Origin: Protopterus annectens
Lineage: Eukaryota; Chordata; Ceratodontiformes; Protopteridae
Direction of reading: 5' to 3'
Length of the DNA stretch: 64,000 nucleotides
NCBI RefSeq assembly: GCF_019279795.1
Contig: NC_056743.1
Location: 625,081,748 to 625,145,747 of the forward strand
Each line of letters begins with the position of its first letter. The stretch's first letter is position 1. Positions 36,042 to 46,916 of this stretch are shown piece after piece. A program made the translations under genes and the position numbers. The notes beneath the pieces are model-generated. The model saw nothing but the letters and a program-made list of their open reading frames with translations, was not told the DNA's origin and did not search any database.

Positions 36042-37320
36042 TTGTGCCACCAAATATTTGAAAACAGTTAATTATAAATATTTTAAAAATAATAGTAACT
36101 TCAGTTTATCCCTCTCCCTTTTGTGGGGCATGCAACATTATGAAAATGCATTGCTTGCATTTATTATAACATTATAATTTGTATTGTAGTACAGATAACG
36201 TACAAGTTAAAAGGCTACATAATAATGTAATATGAAAGTGCCTTCTCTAGTGATTTTTTTAGAAATATGACCAACTGCTGTTCTCCTAAAACCGTAATAA
36301 AAAAGATAGTTCTCATTACATCTGCTGATTCATATTGGATTTCTCACTACTAGTTTTCCTTTATTTCTTAAATTAAAAAAACTATAATGATCCCCTGACA
36401 ACAAGGGGATGAAACAAGCAAACAAATTCAACTAGCTGATGTGTTGTTTGCCAACAAGGCAAGTATCTAATAGCACTTCACAACATTCCTTGTGGAATAT
36501 AAATGAATTCATACTATATAATTCATAGTAAGGCTTCATCTTCACATGCAACCCTTTATCATGCAATGTTAACTCCAATGACACAAAAATGTATTTATTA
36601 AAAGTGGAAGAACTGCATGGGGAAGTAGCATCAGACAGCGCCTGCATGGTGTCTGTTGCAGAAATCAGTATTTGTTGGACAAATGTCAGACATGATATCG
36701 TAATGAAATTAATTCCCCTTAATAGAAGGAACCAGTGTAGCTGTCCAGCTTGTTGAGTCAGTTGTAGACTACTTAATATGCAGTTTTTAACACTTCAGGA
36801 GGGTTTTTTCTTATTTCTTGTGGATATTTATTCCAGCCAGTAAGAAATATCTATATGTACAAAGATCCCAGAGAGAGGGACAGGGGCTATCTCTTTAATT
36901 TATTGGGTATATACTAAAAGTAATGATGTGCCCCACCTAGTCATATGTCAACAAACAAAAAGACCATTATCTCACTTGGTATAATACTTGTCCTTAGAAC
37001 CCTGCCGTGGTATATTAAAGCAGCCATTGTGCGTGGGACTTTTTACTGAAACCACTAATGTTCATTCAATGAAATGCTTTTATTATTTATTTATCTTTTT
37101 CTGGACTGGTACAATTTGTAGCAGCAGCTCCCCTCATCACAGATACTGTGAACAGAGGAAGAAAAAAAGAAATATATGATGAAAAATAATCAGAAGATAA
37201 AAACTGTTAACTAGCAACTAAAGATTAGAACTAGATGTATTATCACAAACTATCTCTGGACCTGGTATCTCTCAGTATTACCAACTTGCTTGAAAGTATG
37301 TGCCAATTCATATAACGTAC
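36039..37320. other. Intron sequence upstream of the Ig exon-2 donor
   Basis: No recognised repeat. The 71-codon minus frame at 36432-36647 has no signature. Confidence 0.35.
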
Positions 37321-37445
37321 ATCTTTGTACCACTGAAACTGTGCCTCTGGGGAACAGTCTGCTGTACAAGTGAGGGAAATGGAATCCCCTTCTTGAACTT
37401 CTGTGCTTTCGGGCGATGCCTCAATCTTGACTCTTTCTAGTGGAA
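37321..37445 (-). CDS. Ig-superfamily adhesion molecule, exon 2 (first half of an Ig domain)
   Basis: A 125-bp exon on minus. The acceptor is CCCTTTTTCAG before 37445 and the donor GTACGT from 37320. It begins in phase 1 and ends in phase 0. It reads VPLERVKIEASPESTEV, EGDSISLTCTADCSP, then AQFQWYKD: strands A to C of an Ig C2/I-type domain with the first disulphide cysteine (LTC) and the core tryptophan (QW). The exon boundary falls right after WYKD. Its first codon is completed by the G ending the exon at 38117, giving valine at the joint. Extracellular by family. Best resemblance by eye is MCAM/BCAM/ALCAM domain 3-4, with CD22/VCAM1-type alternatives. Confidence 0.88.
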
Positions 37446-38116
37446 CTGAAAAAGGGACAGAACAAAATGTTAAAGCCACAGTAAGTGAAAACACTATTTA
37501 TTTCTTATTTTTAATTATTGTTAATCAGTACAAACCATGCAGTTAGTTATATAAGAAACACAAACAGCAAGATAACCAGGTGGCTCACAAAGACCAGTTC
37601 TGCACAACGTATTTGACCAAGGCTGCTAAACTGAGCATGCAATTAGCTGAAGCTTGAGTTGGTTGTTTTAGTTCTGCGATGCAAGAGGACACATTAACAG
37701 AGAGATGCTGATTTGCTCCAGCTTTCATGGCCAAACGGGGTGCATAGAAACTGTCTTCAATTCAGTGGATCATACTCAGATATTGTAGTTAAGTCCATAT
37801 CAATAGTATGAACCTATGCCAATCTCAGAATGGAAAAAAAAAAAAAAAAGAGTGTGAACTCATGCAGTTACATTTCATGTCTAGCTGCTTTGATAAGGCA
37901 TGCGTTTGTACAGACCTCATCACTTGCTAAGGTCTCTGTCAGGTTTAGCATTATGCATGGGATATAAGGCATCTGTCATGCACTTTGCAAGAAGAGCCAA
38001 ATAAAATGGTAGAATATTTTCATTGCTTTACATGAAATGCAGAATATTGTTAATTTAGCTTACGTGAGCTACCGGTAATAATTGCACAGCTCATACATTT
38101 TGTCATGCATACTTAC
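37446..38116 (-). other. Intron between Ig exons 1 and 2 (671 bp)
   Basis: Phase-1 intron from the GTAAGT donor at 38116 to the CAG acceptor before 37445. It contains a short A-run near 37833-37849. No other feature. Confidence 0.7.
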
Positions 38117-38299
38117 CCACTAGATGAAGGTGTACATCATCAGACTGCTGAGTTTCCAAGCTGTATCCAGTGCTATACGACTCCTCGCAGTGAAACTGTG
38201 ACCCACCATCACTCCTGCTTGGACGGTACTGAAGGACTGACTCCACCCTGAAGAGCTTGGTGTCTTGATTTTTCTTAACAACCTCACTGATCATGACAT
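38117..38299 (-). CDS. Ig-superfamily adhesion molecule, exon 1 in window (end of preceding Ig domain)
   Basis: A 183-bp exon on minus. The acceptor is TCTTCTCCAAG before 38299 and the donor GTAAGT from 38116. It starts and ends in phase 1, the usual phase for extracellular modules. The reading is SEVVKKNQDTKLFRVESVLQ, then YRPSRSDGGSQFHCEESYST and DDVHLHLV: the D-to-G strands of an Ig domain, with the second disulphide cysteine in FHC and the acid/glycine before it as in 'S.L.Y.....DGG..F.C'. In MCAM/ALCAM/BCAM this type of block is domain 2. It lacks strands A-C, which must lie in an unseen upstream exon. Confidence 0.83.
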
Positions 38300-39057
38300 C
38301 TTGGAGAAGAAATTATGTTTTACAATGCATTTTTAAGTATATGTATGAAACAGATAATATGAGCTATATGTTGTGATAAGCAAAAGAAAAGCAGAACGCT
38401 GCAGTCATTTTATGTTAGTATTTCTGTTCAAAGTATGGAACTCAGTACAGCACTCCTTCATTTTTCACTCTTTTTCTATATTTTGCAATATTAAAACCCC
38501 AGAGATGATGAATGGGGTTTTGTCTTGAAAGTGGAATCAGTCTGGGTCAAATGATGTGAGTTCCAGCTAGATTTCATTCTACACAAATGAGTTAGGATGG
38601 ACGATTTTAGACAGTGAAAGTGAGTCACTAGGTAGTGTTTTATTATTATTATTATTATAAGACATGTTTATACAATCACGTGTACTAGCTCTTTGTGACT
38701 TCTTCTAATGAATCATAGAATTGAAATTCAATTGAAATTCTGTCTGGATTCTCCAAACTCAAAAATGTAAAAACAGTACAAAATCCCTTAGTTAATGCAA
38801 ATGTATCAAGACTTCCTTATGAAACCCATTGACCTAACTCTACTCCATAACAACAACCACCATGTATAATCTACCAATCTCTCTTAAAACACAGACCATC
38901 CCCTGACAAGAAACAAATTCAAACATAGGTCTGTCCATCTACTGCAGTCAATTCACATCTGACTTCTGTGGTGACCCTATAACCAGTCAGTGCCCATCCA
39001 CAGAGTTTACTAAGGATGTAGGGGATGAAAGTAGATTGCTAAGCTTTTCTTTCATAT

Positions 39058-39058
<1 letters not shown>
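38300..39058. other. Intron upstream of Ig exon 1, unassigned
   Basis: Contains a short (ATT)n run at 38641-38658. No upstream Ig exon recognised. Confidence 0.35.

Positions 39059-39127
<69 letters not shown>
39059..39127. repeat. (CA)n microsatellite
   Basis: About 34 CA units, uninterrupted. Confidence 0.98.
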
Positions 39128-39128
<1 letters not shown>

Positions 39129-39194
39129 CACTATTGGCCTATTGCCAATTTTCAACTATTTTTGCAAACTACTCAAAACATTACATATAGTTGT

Positions 39195-39196
39195 AT

Positions 39197-39227
<31 letters not shown>

Positions 39228-39310
39228 TTTCTAGTTTACTAACTGGTATGATCTGAATGAGCACTAATGACATACATTTCACCAGTGGCCCAGGAGAAAA
39301 GCTCTACGAG
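39195..39310 (-). mobile_element. L2-like 3' end with (ATTT)n tail
   Basis: An (ATTT)n run at 39195-39231 is followed by CACCAGTGGCCCAGGAGAAAAG near 39281 on plus. This is the reverse of the L2-type 3' end seen at 16010-16090 and 42722-42830. Only the last about 100 bp is present. Confidence 0.5.
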
Positions 39311-39789
39311 TATATTCAAGGTAAATACATTAGTGAAAATTATTATAATAAAAATCAATAAAAAACATAGACAAGTTTTACAAGATAATGGATGCCCAGT
39401 CATTTAGCAAGCTTATCAAAGGCAATAATTTACATACAAAGTACAGACATTCAACAACCTTCGTGACTAATGTGATATACATGCAATGTTAGAGGTGTAT
39501 ATAAACAAATACTCACATTTATACAGTTTAACAGAACGCTTCATGATGTAGAGGTTTTTATTTTCATTTTCACACCCTGTTACCCTCTTCACAGCCATTG
39601 ACTAGATTTATAGCAGTATGGATAAGGGTCGGCTAACTGGGCAACATTTGTAGAGTTAAGACATGCTTCTGACTTTGTTAGCCATAATTACCTAGTCAGA
39701 AAACGAACGGATATAGAATGCGAAAATATTGCTATGTCCTAATGAAAGTAATTTTCTTCCAAAATGCATTGTTGATTTAACAATACCTC

Positions 39790-40210
39790 AGGGCACCTTC
39801 TTGGATCCCCCCCCCCCCCGCTCAGTTGTATGGCACAGAGGGATAAAGCTTTGACTGTGACCAGACCACTGTTGGATGAGTGGCACAGACACTGAAGGAA
39901 CTGGGTGGGAGTAGATGAGACTGAGGAACCAATGATGATTCACCCATTCTGTGAGGTGGGGGATGGTCTTGGTTTGACATTCAGATACTAGCAAGTAGAG
40001 GTTTGGGGACAGTGAATGGTATAAGGCTGGAGCATATGGGCTTAGTAGTTTTAAGCCAGTGGTAGTAGCCATACTTAGCATGTTTGTGGAAGCACACATA
40101 CACACACTGAGGGCATAGTTGTTCCTTGTAAGCCAGACACACAGGGGTGAGGCTAGAGCCAATAGATATGATGTTATAGCTTGAAGGTGCAGTTTAATGC
40201 ACAAAACACC
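39790..40210 (+). repeat. Possible SINE-related segment
   Basis: After a C10 run it carries TGGCACAGAGGGATAAAGCT (near 39831), which nearly matches the A-box region of the SINE candidate at 27.9 kb. A B box is not clear. A 138-codon minus frame across it has no signature and is not accepted. Confidence 0.35.
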
Positions 40211-40939
40211 TCATGGCTGCCTGGATGATGGTGGCTGTTGTTATGTCACTCCTCCATGCTGAGGATACCCAGTAAAGGGGAAGGAATGAAGTCAGCACCA
40301 GGGGGAGAGAATTTGATGGCCAGCAGACACAGTCAAAAAGGGAAAAAACTCCCAACTGTCCTTCCACAGCACAAAATAATCCATTATACTGGTAACCTTC
40401 TCCAATTATAAGCAGGAAGCAATAGCTCCAAAATACAAATCCTTGTACAATGGCAGTTTACCAACCTCTGTCGCTGGCTCCACCCAGTCAACTCCTTCCA
40501 CACATTAACAGAACAAATACAAGGATGTCTGTCACCCTACAGTGTACAGTCAAGTCCTGCCCAATTAAGTTAATAGACTTCTGGAAGAACCTCATTCTTC
40601 CAATGCAATCTTGTAAATATCTTGGAATTCTTCTGGAACAACCCAACTTCTTTTGAGCTCATGTAAAAAGCACAACTGATGTCCTCACTGATCTCAAACA
40701 AGTCCATCACTTCATGGCAGAATATTAAACTGCTATAAAGCTTAGACAGAAAGCTGTTTAGCGAGCATTAAATAAAAACAAATAATAATGGGTATGTGCG
40801 TGACTCTGTGAGTGCATGCTTGTGTTTGTGTGTGTGTGAGAGAAAGAAAGAGTGAATGAGCGGGAGACAGAGACACCACGTACCTTTTAACCTCCTTCAT
40901 CTGCCATAGGTGGTCCATCAGCAAGCATTGTTTAAACAA

Positions 40940-41065
40940 TAAGAGGTAGGAAACTAATGTCTGGCTTTATTGACTGACTGTAATCGTAAGTGATTTACCA
41001 GCAAATAAAACATTTAACAAGGGGCAGAAAAAAACATGCAGCAAAATCAAGGACATTTAATATGT
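40940..41065 (+). repeat. Dispersed copy of the 25.96-kb tandem unit
   Basis: Shares ATGTCTGGCTTTATTGACTG, GTGATTTACCAGCAAAT and AAAATCAAGGACATT with the unit at 25.96-27.0 kb and the copy at 45.34 kb. Confidence 0.55.
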
Positions 41066-41171
41066 ACTGGGTCAGTGCAATGCCTTGCACTGTACGACTG
41101 CTTCCCCATTAATTTGATCACAATGAGACATGTGAAATGTATTTAATTAACAAAGTGGCTGAAATTGCTGG

Positions 41172-41175
<4 letters not shown>

Positions 41176-41247
<72 letters not shown>
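41176..41247. repeat. (GT)n microsatellite
   Basis: About 36 GT units. Confidence 0.98.
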
Positions 41248-41248
<1 letters not shown>

Positions 41249-41938
41249 CCTCTCTGTGCTTCTCAATTTTGTGTGAGTTTGGAATTTAAATACCTACATA
41301 ACTAATATTTTGGATGTAAAATGCTTCCTCCAACAGCAATTGCATATGCTACAGCAAGTTTGAAACATTAGCAGAAGAACTATTTTACATAAATATATAT
41401 ATATATATATATACAAAAAGTTTATGTTAATAAAAATAACATATACAAAACAATTTAACAGAGAGCCCATTCTCTAGCCATAATAATCCCCTAAAGGGTG
41501 AACATTATTAGGGAAATAAGACTCTTCAGGGGAGATAAAGCCCTCTGCCAGCAGAAATGGGCCTCACAACACCCCTGGCCAGGTGTTAATTCCCCTGATA
41601 ATGGCCACCCTGTCAGGCGTTATTGCTTCCATGTGTTCTTCTCTGGACAACCCTGAGGTAAGAAATTTATGCAGCCATGTAATTCATAGACTAATTAGGC
41701 TGCATAAATTAACATGGCCAGCTGCATTAATTAACACTGCCAAAAGGCCATGTTTGCCCATTACTTTCATTGGGAGAAGCCCCGTTAAAGGTATGTATCA
41801 GGAAGAACAGCAGATAGGCAGTGGTTGGTGGTTTGTGAGTGTGTGTTCTCAGGTGAGTAGGAATGTGTGTTTGTTTGTGAGTGAGTGACTACCAGTGTGG
41901 TTAGAGTAGGAGGGTGAGTTAGGGGAGTGGTATCATAG

Positions 41939-41940
<2 letters not shown>

Positions 41941-41981
<41 letters not shown>
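41941..41981. repeat. (GT)n microsatellite
   Basis: About 20 GT units in a wider GT/GTGA-rich region (41830-42060). Confidence 0.95.
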
Positions 41982-41985
<4 letters not shown>

Positions 41986-42046
41986 AGTGTGTCTGTGAGT
42001 GTAATTGGGTGAGTAGGGTGTCTGCCCTATGGTGTGTATTTGTGTG

Positions 42047-42285
42047 TTAGTGTGCATGAATGTGCTGGAAACAAGAGATTCACACTACAAAAAAATGGTT
42101 TATTGCACAACAAATTCTACAGATTAGCACTTTCCTCATACATACTTAGAGACTTCATCAGATAAATACAGAACATGCACATGGGTTTTTGCAATAAACC
42201 ATTTTTTGTGGTGTGAACCTCTTGCTTCTGGTGCCTGTTGGATTTAATAGTTTGTATTTTCCTTGTTTGATTATTAGTGTGCATG
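42047..42285 (-). mobile_element. Foldback element with hammerhead-like core (copy D)
   Basis: Arms at about 42070-42107 and 42190-42227 are reverse complements with a few differences. On minus the loop starts CTGATGA (42161-42155), then a short CTC/GAG stem II candidate, then GAAA. The direct repeat TTAGTGTGCATG at 42047-42058 and 42274-42285 flanks it as a 12-bp target-site duplication; the insertion is 215 nt. Arrangement and size match copies A and C. The element encodes no protein. Confidence 0.55.
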
Positions 42286-42473
42286 GCTGTCTTAATGTGT
42301 GTGTGTCTGTGTCAGTGTGTGTGTTTGTGTGTGTGAGGGCTGGCTGTCATATCTCTACAGTCCCCTAGACAGCAGGGACTTTTAAATATTAATCTAAGTC
42401 ATGTAAAAAGTTAAGAGAACAGGGTTTGCAGCACAAAGCATTTTTTTCATGATATGAAGATGCATGGGAGGAC

Positions 42474-42712
42474 ATTAGACACAAGTTGTTGTGTCTTTTG
42501 GCTTTTCCCGGTTAGGGGTCACCACAGCAGAACTCCGGTCCGCTAATGATTGGTAGTTGATTTTTACGTGCCGGGTTACCAGCCCTGATGCACAACCTTC
42601 AAAGAAGGTACGCCCATTCACGCGTCTCCAGGCAGAAAACGATCTAGCTGAGAATCGAACCGGACAGCGTCTTACTGTGAGGCGACAACACTACCGCAGT
42701 ATTAGACAAAAG
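42474..42712 (-). mobile_element. tRNA-derived SINE with CAA tail and 12-bp TSD
   Basis: The insertion is 42486-42700. On minus it opens ACTGCGGTAGTGTTGTCGCC (A-box region) and has GGTTCGATTCTCAGCTAG (a near-perfect B box), then a body ending GACCCCTAACCGGGAAAAGC, then a CAAAAGACACAACAAC-type tail. Flanking direct repeats ATTAGACACAAG (42474-42485) and ATTAGACAAAAG (42701-42712) differ at one base. Intact boxes and a visible duplication make this one of the youngest insertions in the window. Confidence 0.85.
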
Positions 42713-42721
42713 TCACACTCT

Positions 42722-42835
42722 TGAAATGTATTTATTTATTTATTTATTTACATTTTGTTACTGGGATATTTTGACTGGGTAGAGCTCTTTTTCAGTGGTG
42801 GTCTGGGGAGAAAAATCTCCACCTGAAGTTACACA
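42722..42835 (-). mobile_element. L2-like 3' end fragment
   Basis: A (TTTA)n run at 42728-42750, then on minus CTCCCCAGACCACCACTGAA and GGGTAGAGC-type blocks parallel to the L2 3' ends at 16.0 and 43.7 kb. Only the terminal about 110 bp. Confidence 0.65.
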
Positions 42836-42899
42836 TAAACAAAATAAATAAATAAAAAATAGAATTTTACAAAACAATTTTCAAACAATGTACAGTGCT

Positions 42900-44190
42900 A
42901 GTAGTAAATGGTACCACCTTCACTGAGCAGAGCAACATAACCAATCTGCTGGCCAACAAATTCAACTCAAACTTTACCCCCACTCCCCAGCAACCCTTGT
43001 GAAATCCCTACCAGTATAACCACCACAATTATCAGCAGGGAGTAGGTTATAGTGGTGCTCACTAAGGCTAAAACACAACCTCAGTGGGGCCTGACAATAC
43101 CAGGTTGCCTCCTAAATAGCCTGAACCATGACATGTTGGGACCACTTAAGTCACTTTTCAGCTACAGCCTCAAAAACAGGCTAGTTACCAGACGAATAGA
43201 AGACTGCAATGGTTATCCCCCTTCAAAAGGGTGGACCATCAATCAACCTCGGAAAATACAGACTCTTTAGTCTGATTAGTCTAACAAAAAAAAAAAAAAC
43301 TCTACTTATAGACTGCTGTCCTCTCTGCTTCTACTACAGCAGCCCATTTCACTGACTTCCTACCTGGGGTTTTCCACCTATATATACTTCAATTTTTATT
43401 TTCTCTGCTTCTCTTTACTTCTCGCTATCTTCTGACCTCTTACTGCATTTATCTTCCTATTTATGATTGTAACTGTCTGTATTTTATTATCTCCAACATA
43501 TTGTACATGGTCATTATGCTGTTTTTTCTCTGATTTTCCTTCTGAAGTATTTGTACTCTGTACATTTTATATGTAGTTTATTCACCTATAACAAGTGACC
43601 TTGTTATTTACTGTTAGTTCTTATATACTCTTGTTTCTCTTGTAATAATTGTCCATGTTATATACTGTTTATGTATTGTACTATTGGAGCCTCTCTCCTC
43701 AGGTCTCCGCTGAAAAAAGGGTTCTGCCCAGTCAGACTAACCCGGCTAACAAATGTCAAATAAATAATATGCAAATCCATGGAATGAATTATAATGGGAA
43801 TGATCAACAAAGACACTGGTAACCTACAGACACTTGACCCATCCCACTTTGGTTTTGTCAAAGAAAGTTCATGTCTACTTAACCTGGTAGACTTCCTTGA
43901 GAAGGTAAGCAAGGCAATGAATGAAGGGAAAATGGTGTATATTGCCTACCTAGACCTGGATAAGCCATTTGACACAATAACCTACTTAGATATTATGGAC
44001 AAAGTCACTGAACTAGGCATAAATGCCTACACAACTCACTGGATTGCCAGCTAGCTCATAAATAGAACCCAAGAAGTCAGGATTGGTGAGACCACCTCCA
44101 CCAAGAGAGGTCACCAGTGGAGTACCACAGGGCTCTGTGATGGGCTCATTCCTGTTTGGCATCTTCTTCTTGTAGGTCAAGGCTGGTCTA
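42900..44190 (+). mobile_element. CR1-like LINE fragment, split by another insertion
   Basis: The first half (42900-43290) matches the pre-RT region: VLTKAKTQPQWGLTIPGCLL corresponds to ALNKAKNTASMGPDGIPGCV in the 49.5-kb copy, and GPLKSLFSYSLK to the following block. The second half (43790-44190) has NKDTGNLQTLDPSHFGFVKE, AYLDLDKPFDTITYLDIMDK and a degraded VTSGVPQGS region. An L2 3' end lies between them at 43290-43770. The element stops abruptly near 44190 at the junction with an L2 5' region. Confidence 0.82.
43290..43770 (+). mobile_element. L2-like 3' end inserted in the CR1 fragment
   Basis: An A-run at about 43287-43300 precedes a pyrimidine-rich stretch ending in GAGCCTCTCTCCTCAGGTCT, AAAAAAGGGTTCTGCCCAGT and GTCAAATAAATAA. 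This is the L2-type 3' end, also seen on minus at 16.0 and 42.7 kb. It breaks the CR1 reading between its pre-RT and RT blocks. Confidence 0.65.
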
Positions 44191-44194
44191 GTTG

Positions 44195-45250
44195 GATGAA
44201 GTGAGAGGTTCAATGTTTGTTTACTATGATGGCAATCCCATCTGCTTTTTTTCTTTTTTTTATCTAGTTAAAGGATGTTATAGCTTGGGGAATCACTTCT
44301 TTATCATAGGTTTCCTGCTTTAGTCATGTTTCTGTGGCTATAATTATGTTGTGTATGTGCTGGGATATCCAGGCATGTACCACTGACAGTTTCTTACAGA
44401 TACTTCTGAAGTTGATGTTAAAGAGGAGAAACCATTTTGAATATAATGGGTGAGGGAGAGATTGTGAGAGGGAGGGGTTTTGTGAATCGGGTCCTGGGTG
44501 GGATGGATGTCACCTGAGAGGTGAAGTTTTAGTAGGTGAGGTTGTTGTATATGTAACCACTTACAGTTAGGTTTTGACAACATGACTGACTTGTGGTTAG
44601 AATTGTGACTGGGGTAGACTTGTTTGTTTCTGAACAGGTGGACATAGGAAGGGGTAAAAAGGGTGGGAAATATAAAGATATTGCTATGTTTAAAAGTAAT
44701 TTGGTAGTTAATTGAGGTAGAGGAAGAAAGGTGAGCACTTTCAGGTAGGTACAGTGATGAGGATAAGTGTGTAAGTGCAGTCAGGAGAAATAATAGAAGA
44801 ATGTTTAGGATTAGCACAGCATAGTAGGGAAAAAGGGAATACGGTGTTAGTTTAAGGTTAAAGCTTATTGCTGGATAAAGAGAATGTTGATTAAGGGGAA
44901 GGGCTAGTTGACGGAGTGGATGCTATTGGTGTAAAAATTATGTAATTTTAATGGGTGAGTACAGATAGAAGGTGAGGATAGGAGAATATAAGAGTAGAAA
45001 TAAGTGGGGTGGGTCGAACTGGGTACAAGGTAGGGAAACGGAGTGAGCCCAATCATAGCGAAAGTGAATGGAGTGGGCTGAACCATGGTGAGGGATTCAG
45101 ATAAAAGAGAGAAAAAAAACTCTATCATGGATTTAAGTAATGGTAAGACTACTTGCATGTAAATTTGATGTAAGGAATATAGCTAGGGAATATTTAACAA
45201 AAGTATACCTTTGCCTCGGGAGACTTTAAACTAAGTAAAAACATGAAGCT
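44195..45250 (-). mobile_element. L2-like LINE 5' region and endonuclease start
   Basis: On minus the interval 45250-44420 is AC-rich, with no lasting frame, like the 5' non-coding region of the 11.7-kb copy. From about 44420 to 44220 the translation shows LNINFRSICKKL, HAWISQHIHNIIATET and IKKRK-type remnants, the start of the endonuclease. The rest is missing, and the other side abuts the CR1 fragment at about 44190. ORFs of 157 and 84 codons in the 5' region are weak and may be part of a decayed ORF1. Confidence 0.65.
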
Positions 45251-45339
45251 GCCTGTACTTGGTTAAGGGATATGAGTTTTAGGGTACTATCTTACTATAA
45301 TTCACATATAACATTAATACAACAACAGGTTTTTCATCA

Positions 45340-45500
45340 CAAAGCATATTCTGAACAAAAAAAAGTGTAACACTCTAATGTCCGGCATTACTGACTGACT
45401 GTAAGGTCTGTAAATTATGAGGGACAGGTCAGTTATTTGAGACAAAATTAGGGACATTCTGTAAAATCAAGGACAGTCAAGAGGTATGAATGTGTAATTG
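45340..45500 (+). repeat. Dispersed copy of the 25.96-kb tandem unit
   Basis: Contains AACAACAGGTTTTTCATCAC, CTAATGTCCGGCATTACTGA, GTAAATTATGAGGGACAGG and AAATCAAGGACAGTCAAGAG. These match blocks in the 25.96-27.01 kb array. Confidence 0.6.
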
Positions 45501-45817
45501 TGTGTGGGAGAGTAAATGAGAGGGGTGCCTTTGCAAACAAGACTCATGTGCCACTGGCACTGATTACCACAAGTGCTGATTAGCACTAGTGGTGCACACT
45601 GTATGATTTAGAGACATGTAAATTAGCTGATAATGAGGTCTTTCCTTATTGTGGCTAATGTGTCATTGAAGTGCCGTATTTCACAGTCACATTATCTATC
45701 CCTGTTTACCACAGCAGTTAATGCTTGTGACTGGATTCTTTCTGAATCCAAGCCCAGGTCTTGCACTTTAACTAGGGACCAAGCTGAAATGGGTCAGTTA
45801 GACAAGTCCACCTAGCT

Positions 45818-45857
45818 ATTAATTAATTAATTAATTAATTAATTAATTAATTAATTA
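45818..45857. repeat. (TTAA)n microsatellite
   Basis: Ten uninterrupted TTAA units. Confidence 0.95.
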
Positions 45858-46877
45858 AAATTTCATAAGTTGTTTGACATTAGCAACCAGCGTAGCCATG
45901 ATGGGTTCTAGATTACTAAGACAAACATGTTTGGTAGCAATGCTGAAATATATACAGGAGAGTATAGCTACTAAAACAGTAAAAAGTACTATTGCTATTT
46001 TATTCAGCCCCACAAACTGTTAAAACACACAGCAACGTTTTATTTAGAAAAATAATCCTGCCTTCAAATTTACATAAACATTATTCAGCTTTCTACACAC
46101 CTCAGATAAATTGTGAAATAAAACTGCATCTGTTCTATACATCAAACAATAGTATAACTTAAAAGTTGCTGTGATATGCTGAAATTGGCACATGTTGCAA
46201 TATACAATGGAAATGTGAGTATGTACAGGAGATTTTCCATGTACAGTACACCACAAAGCTGTTCCCTGAGAGTCTCCTGAGAAAAACAAACTAAGAAGGA
46301 ATGAAGTCTGAACATACAATGGCATTATTTAAAAAATAAGATATTTCTTTGTAATACTATTATACAATTCTAAAATAGTAATATATTTTAAAGAGTTTTA
46401 AAAGTGTCTTCATATCAAGCACTATGAGCTGAATTAGAACAAATACAAAACTTGAGCATTCATATGCACTCAGAGCATGCCAGTGAAGCTTCACTGAACA
46501 AAAACGGAGACCAAAGTAACATCTTACAGTGGCATTATCTGGAAAAGGTAACTTATTGTTTATATAATGGGCTCCCTATTGAAATAGTGCTTGCCAACCA
46601 CGACACAAAAAGAAATGTTTTTGTATGCTTTATGATCTTGGGGATTTTGCTGTTTTGAGTTGTGACCTCCAATGTTTTAAATGTTCTGGGCTTGATTAAT
46701 CTCATGTCAATTAAATGAGATGTGACATTCCTTAGTGGATCCCTAAAGATGGCAATAATTCACACTAGAACTGTGTAACTTTCCTGATGCAAATCTGTGG
46801 CAATGCATAATTTAAAAACAGTAACAAGAAGGTGAGTGCTTGAACATGTGAGGCATCCTGCACGTATATATACAGAA

Positions 46878-46915
<38 letters not shown>
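46878..46915. repeat. (AAT)n microsatellite
   Basis: About 12 AAT units; on the other strand they give a poly-leucine frame. Confidence 0.95.

Positions 46916-46916
<1 letters not shown>

Larger units (their letters stand above)
4821..37320 (-). other. Large intron (about 32.5 kb) splitting one Ig domain
   Basis: The interval between the GTACGT donor after 37321 and the acceptor before 4820. It is a phase-0 intron that cuts the Ig domain just after the WYKD motif of strand C. It is filled with nested transposons annotated separately. Two-exon Ig domains are known in NCAM-type and MCAM/ALCAM-type genes, so the split fits the family. The length depends on no unseen exon lying inside, but the joined domain is complete without one. 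Confidence 0.75.

Noticed and set aside
35341-36177. Cysteine/valine and Thr-His open frames
   Set aside because: By-products of (CA)n microsatellites.
39788-40204. A 138-codon minus frame
   Set aside because: It overlaps a SINE-like segment with A-box similarity to 27.9 kb; composition and lack of domains argue against a gene.
44344-44817. 157-codon minus frame
   Set aside because: It lies in the L2 5' region next to recognisable endonuclease blocks; at most a decayed ORF1, not a host gene.
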